DNA from: Candidatus Stramentimicrobium fermentans
GTDB taxonomy: Bacteria > Atribacterota > Phoenicimicrobiia > Phoenicimicrobiales > Stramentimicrobiaceae
Direction: 5' to 3'
DNA: 9,181 bases
Assembly (NCBI GenBank): GCA_012520575.1
Contig: JAAYOB010000012.1
Coordinates: forward strand, 1 to 9,181
In this document: one piece after another, positions 6,051 through 9,181 of the stretch
Numbering within the stretch: position 1 is the first letter of the stretch
Layout of the letters: each line of letters starts with the position of its first letter
Made by a program: the position numbers and the translations under genes
The notes under the pieces: generated by a model
What the model was told of the DNA's origin: nothing
Database searches by the model: none
Seen by the model: only the letters and a program-made list of their open reading frames with translations

Positions 6051-7778
6051 ATGCTCTGTTACCTTAAGATAAAAAACTTTGCTCTGATAGATGATCTTAA
6101 TGTAGAATTTGAAAAAGGGCTCAATGTACTTACCGGAGAAACCGGAGCAGGAAAGTCAATGGTCATAGAGGCTATAAATATAGTCTTAGGAGCCCCCTTT
6201 AAGCAAAGCTGGATTAAGAATGGTCAAGAATCTTTAGATATTGAAGCTTTATTTTGCTTAGTTGGCATGCCTTCAAAACAATGGCAAGAATTGCAAAATG
6301 TTACTAATATACCCCTTGAAGACCAGCAAATAATCATTAGACGAAAGATACACCATACCAGAAGAAGTAGTTGTTTCATTAACGGCCAGCTGGCTACCCT
6401 GTCGATGCTTCAACAGATCGGTAATTATTTGATAGATTTGCATGGTCAGCATGAACACCAATCATTATTAAACCCTGAATATCATATTGACCTTGTTGAT
6501 AGTTTTGGAGATGGCTCTTTTTTAGCCAAAAAAGAAATGCATCAGAAGATTTATAAAAAGTGGCAGAATAAAATAAAACTGCTCAATCAACTGGAACAAA
6601 AACACACAGAGGTTTTATCTCAGAGGGATTATCTCTTATTCCAGCTTAGTGAGATTGAGCAGGCAAATTTAAAAGAGGGGGAAGACCGAGAAATAGAAGA
6701 GACCTTAAGCATAATTCAACATCAAGCCAAAATAAAAGAAGTTATGGAAATAGCCCATGAAGCTTTGTTTGAAAGCAATAACGAAGGAGGTTCTCCTATT
6801 TATGATATTTTAACCAGACTTATCAGCCAATTTAATACCATTTCTTTACCGGAGCAAAAATTTAATAACATTAAAGCACAATTGACAGACCTGCAATTTA
6901 AAGTAGAAGATATATCTGCACAAATAATGGAGTATAAGGAAAAAATTGACTTGGATGTTTATCAATTGCAGGAAATTGAAGAGAGATTAAATATAATAAA
7001 TCATTTAAAACAGAAATATAACCCGCAAATAGGAGAAATATTAAAATACCATGAACGGCTACAGGAGCAAATGGATTCAATAGAAGATGGCCGGGCAAAG
7101 ATTGATATACTGAAAAAAGAAATTTTTGAGTATGAGCAGAGTTTGATTAACCTATCTTTAGAATTGAGCTGCCAGCGAAAAAAAATATCTCAACGGCTAG
7201 CGCAAGATATTATCAAAGAATTGGCAGATCTGAATATGAAAGATTGTGATTTTGTAGTAAAGACTGAACAACAAGAAGAACAAAATGGTTTAAGGATTGG
7301 AGATAAACAAATAAAGATAACTTCCAAGGGTATTGACCGGATTGAATTCTTTATCTCTACAAATATCGGAGAAAAGGTTAAACCGTTATCTGAAATAGTT
7401 TCAGGGGGAGAAGTGTCCAGAATAATGTTGGGTTTAAAATCTATTCTGAGTAAGGCAGACCAAATACCAACAATGATTTTTGATGAAATTGATAGCGGTG
7501 TGGGGGCACGTTTAGGTGAGAACATCGCTCAAAAATTAGCGAAGTTAGCAGAAAGTCATCAGGTTATAGCAGTTACACATCTGCCCCAAATTGCCTCTCT
7601 GGCAGACCAGCATCTTTATATCAGCAAATATACTTCTCAGAAAAAGACTGCACTAACCATAAAGAGGTTACAAGGAGATGAGCAACTTTCTGAGATAGCT
7701 CGAATGCTTGATGGTGAAAAATATGGTGCCCTTAGTATTGAACATGCCCGTAAGATGCTCTATCGGAAGGGAGAGTGA
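6051..7778 (+). CDS. recN: DNA repair protein RecN (SMC-like ATPase)
   Basis: RecN is an SMC-family ATPase that acts early at DNA double-strand breaks, with RecA. The 575-residue length is typical. The N-terminal ATPase half has Walker A GETGAGKS (29-36) and the RecN-like stretch LIDLHGQHEHQSLLNP. A long coiled-coil arm rich in Glu, Gln and Lys runs from about 160 to 390. The C-terminal half has the ABC signature SGGEVSR (451-457), Walker B MIFDEIDSG with D478 and E479, and VTHLPQIAS. All catalytic elements are intact. GGAAGG (6035-6040) lies ten bases before ATG. The gene follows nadK after three bases and precedes the sigma-54 activator by four, so it is mid-operon. No LexA-type operator was recognised nearby. 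Confidence 0.97.
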   Translation: MLCYLKIKNFALIDDLNVEFEKGLNVLTGETGAGKSMVIEAINIVLGAPFKQSWIKNGQESLDIEALFCLVGMPSKQWQELQNVTNIPLEDQQIIIRRKIHHTRRSSCFINGQLATLSMLQQIGNYLIDLHGQHEHQSLLNPEYHIDLVDSFGDGSFLAKKEMHQKIYKKWQNKIKLLNQLEQKHTEVLSQRDYLLFQLSEIEQANLKEGEDREIEETLSIIQHQAKIKEVMEIAHEALFESNNEGGSPIYDILTRLISQFNTISLPEQKFNNIKAQLTDLQFKVEDISAQIMEYKEKIDLDVYQLQEIEERLNIINHLKQKYNPQIGEILKYHERLQEQMDSIEDGRAKIDILKKEIFEYEQSLINLSLELSCQRKKISQRLAQDIIKELADLNMKDCDFVVKTEQQEEQNGLRIGDKQIKITSKGIDRIEFFISTNIGEKVKPLSEIVSGGEVSRIMLGLKSILSKADQIPTMIFDEIDSGVGARLGENIAQKLAKLAESHQVIAVTHLPQIASLADQHLYISKYTSQKKTALTIKRLQGDEQLSEIARMLDGEKYGALSIEHARKMLYRKGE

Positions 7779-7782
7779 TAAA

Positions 7783-9181
7783 ATGAAAGATAAAAAAAAC
7801 TACATTGAGCAGTCCCTTCTTAAGGAAATAAATAAGCAGAAAGAAATTTTAAGTACCCTAAGAGCAATTATAAATTCTACCGATGATGCTATCTCGGTAG
7901 TAAATGAAAAGGGGATACATACCATAGTAAATGATGCCTATACCAGGTTGATAGGATTAACAGAGCAAGATGTGTTGGGAAAATCATCAAATGTGGACAT
8001 TGCCGAAGGCGAAAGTATGCATATGAAAGTACTGAAAACCAGACAATCAGTACATGGAGTTAGAATGAAAGTAGGACCTAATAAAAAAGAGGTAATTGTA
8101 AATGTGGCTCCGGTAATAGTCGATGGTGAACTAAAAGGCAGTGTGGCTGTGATACATGACTTATCAGAAATAAGAAATTTAACAGAAGAGTTGGATCAAG
8201 TTAAAAAAAGGGTTCGTCATTTAGAAGCTAAATATACCTTTGATGATATTGTAGGTAAAAGTAGGGCAATAATGATAGCCAAAGAACAAGCCATTAGAGC
8301 TGCCGTAACACCGGCGACTGTATTGCTATACGGTGAGAGCGGTACCGGTAAGGAATTATTTGCCCATGCTATTCATAATCACAGTGTTCGAAAAATCCGA
8401 CAGTTTATCAGGGTTAACTGCTCTGCTTTGGCCGATACCTTGCTGGAAAGCGAACTTTTTGGTTATGAAAGCGGGGCTTTTACTGGCGCCGATAAAAAAG
8501 GTCGAAAAGGATTATTTGAAGAGGCTGACGGCGGTACCATATTCTTAGATGAAATTGCCATGATGAGTTTGAATTTACAGGCAAAACTATTAAGGGTTTT
8601 ACAGGAAAAAGAAATAATCAGAGTAGGTAGCAATAAACCTATTAATGTTGATGTCAGAATTATTTCCGCTACCAACACCAATTTAGAAGAAAGAGTAGCG
8701 AAGGGACATTTTAGAGAAGACCTTTATTATCGGTTATATGTGATACCTATTTCGATACCTCCTTTAAGAGATAGAAGAGAAGATATCCCTATATTAGTAC
8801 ACAATATCATTAGGAGATGCAATCAAGAATTCGGTAGAAACATTAAAGATGTCTCCAAGGAAGTAATTTCTTTGTTGCAAAATTATTCCTGGCCCGGGAA
8901 TATCAGAGAACTGGAAAATGTCATCGAGAGAGCAGTGATAAATATGAAGGATCAAGAAAATGTCTTAAAGGCAATTCATCTTCCCGAATTTATATGTTTG
9001 ACAAACCAAAATGGCGGAGAGAAAGAAGTGCCAAGTCTAAATAAGCTACCAGAAATTACGGGGGAACCGGTCAGCCAATTGAAAAACTTGCAAGCAGAAA
9101 CAGAAAAGAAGATTATTATAACAACCCTAAACGAAGTCAATGGCAATTGCCAAAAAGCGGCTCAACAATTAGGCATTAGTA
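7783..9181 (+). CDS. PAS domain sigma-54-dependent transcriptional activator (partial, 3' end outside window)
   Basis: This is an enhancer-binding protein that uses ATP to open promoters bound by sigma-54 RNA polymerase. The window holds 466 codons and no stop. Order: a short helical N-terminus, a PAS sensor domain (about 24-130, with ISVVNEKG and VNVAPVIVDG), a coiled-coil linker (about 130-150), the AAA+ domain (about 153-385) and the start of a Fis-type helix-turn-helix (about 440 onward, AETEKKIIITTL then QKAAQQLGIS), cut mid-motif. AAA+ motifs are intact: Walker A GESGTGKE (184-191), GAFTGA (231-236) for sigma-54 contact, Walker B with D256-E257, and WPGNIRELEN (370-379). There is no receiver domain, so the signal is probably a small ligand or redox cue sensed by PAS. 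AAGGGAG (7767-7773) is nine bases before the ATG. The architecture matches BkdR-like regulators; the targets are unknown. Confidence 0.95.
   Translation, partial: MKDKKNYIEQSLLKEINKQKEILSTLRAIINSTDDAISVVNEKGIHTIVNDAYTRLIGLTEQDVLGKSSNVDIAEGESMHMKVLKTRQSVHGVRMKVGPNKKEVIVNVAPVIVDGELKGSVAVIHDLSEIRNLTEELDQVKKRVRHLEAKYTFDDIVGKSRAIMIAKEQAIRAAVTPATVLLYGESGTGKELFAHAIHNHSVRKIRQFIRVNCSALADTLLESELFGYESGAFTGADKKGRKGLFEEADGGTIFLDEIAMMSLNLQAKLLRVLQEKEIIRVGSNKPINVDVRIISATNTNLEERVAKGHFREDLYYRLYVIPISIPPLRDRREDIPILVHNIIRRCNQEFGRNIKDVSKEVISLLQNYSWPGNIRELENVIERAVINMKDQENVLKAIHLPEFICLTNQNGGEKEVPSLNKLPEITGEPVSQLKNLQAETEKKIIITTLNEVNGNCQKAAQQLGIS

Noticed and set aside
6290-6304. TGGCAAGAATTGCA, resembling a sigma-54 -24/-12 promoter
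   Set aside because: The GG and GC elements are two bases too close, and it lies inside recN with no gene start downstream.
7877-7900. Inverted repeat CTACCGA / TCGGTAG with a 10-base loop
   Set aside because: It sits in the PAS coding region, has only 7 bp, and no T-run or intergenic position supports regulation.
8333-8681. Short open frames on both strands within the sigma-54 activator
   Set aside because: They are alternative-frame readings of the conserved AAA+ domain and have no independent support.
9141-9152. Perfect 12-base palindrome TGGCAATTGCCA near the end of the sigma-54 activator
   Set aside because: It lies in the codons of the helix-turn-helix region (Asn-Gly-Asn-Cys) and has no partner site nearby; a chance palindrome is the simplest explanation.

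Overview
The window looks like a stretch of chromosome from a low-GC bacterium, most likely of the Bacillota (Clostridia-like) or a neighbouring anaerobic lineage. This rests on AT-rich third positions, frequent AGA/AGG and ATA codons, purine-rich AGGAGG-type ribosome binding sites, and the tlyA-nadK-recN gene order typical of that group. The GerMN protein and the amidase with a copper-amine-oxidase-like N-terminal region point the same way. The assignment is inferred from content, not from a phylogenetic marker. Everything is on the + strand.

Bases 3-356 are a complete tmRNA (ssrA) with a tag frame for ANNNELALAA, followed by a strong rho-independent terminator at 365-389. After a 171-base spacer with a weak possible promoter, an almost continuous run of genes begins. 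First comes an envelope group: an AI-2E-family membrane protein (561-1604), an exported N-acetylmuramoyl-L-alanine amidase (1604-3115, overlapping by one base) and a membrane-anchored GerMN protein (3129-3743). A 34-base gap holding a TATAAT element leads to an information-processing group: the rRNA methyltransferase TlyA (3778-4617), a 174-residue membrane-anchored PD-(D/E)XK nuclease-like protein (4614-5138), NAD kinase (5148-6047) and the repair ATPase RecN (6051-7778). Four bases after recN starts a PAS-sigma-54 activator (7783 onward), which is cut by the window edge inside its DNA-binding domain.

The most notable item is the gene at 4614-5138. It is open throughout but has no ATG, GTG or TTG before codon 114, so ordinary gene callers would miss it or report only a 61-residue C-terminal piece. 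A good Shine-Dalgarno sequence lies seven bases before a CTG codon that overlaps the tlyA stop as CTGA. The product has one membrane segment at each end and, between them, D82, E95-x-K97 and Q112-xxx-Y116, the residues expected of a RecB/Cas4-like nuclease fold. I do not recognise a named family for it.

Two order differences from the Clostridia arrangement as I know it also stand out: no argR between nadK and recN, and no spoIVB or spo0A after recN, where the sigma-54 activator sits instead.
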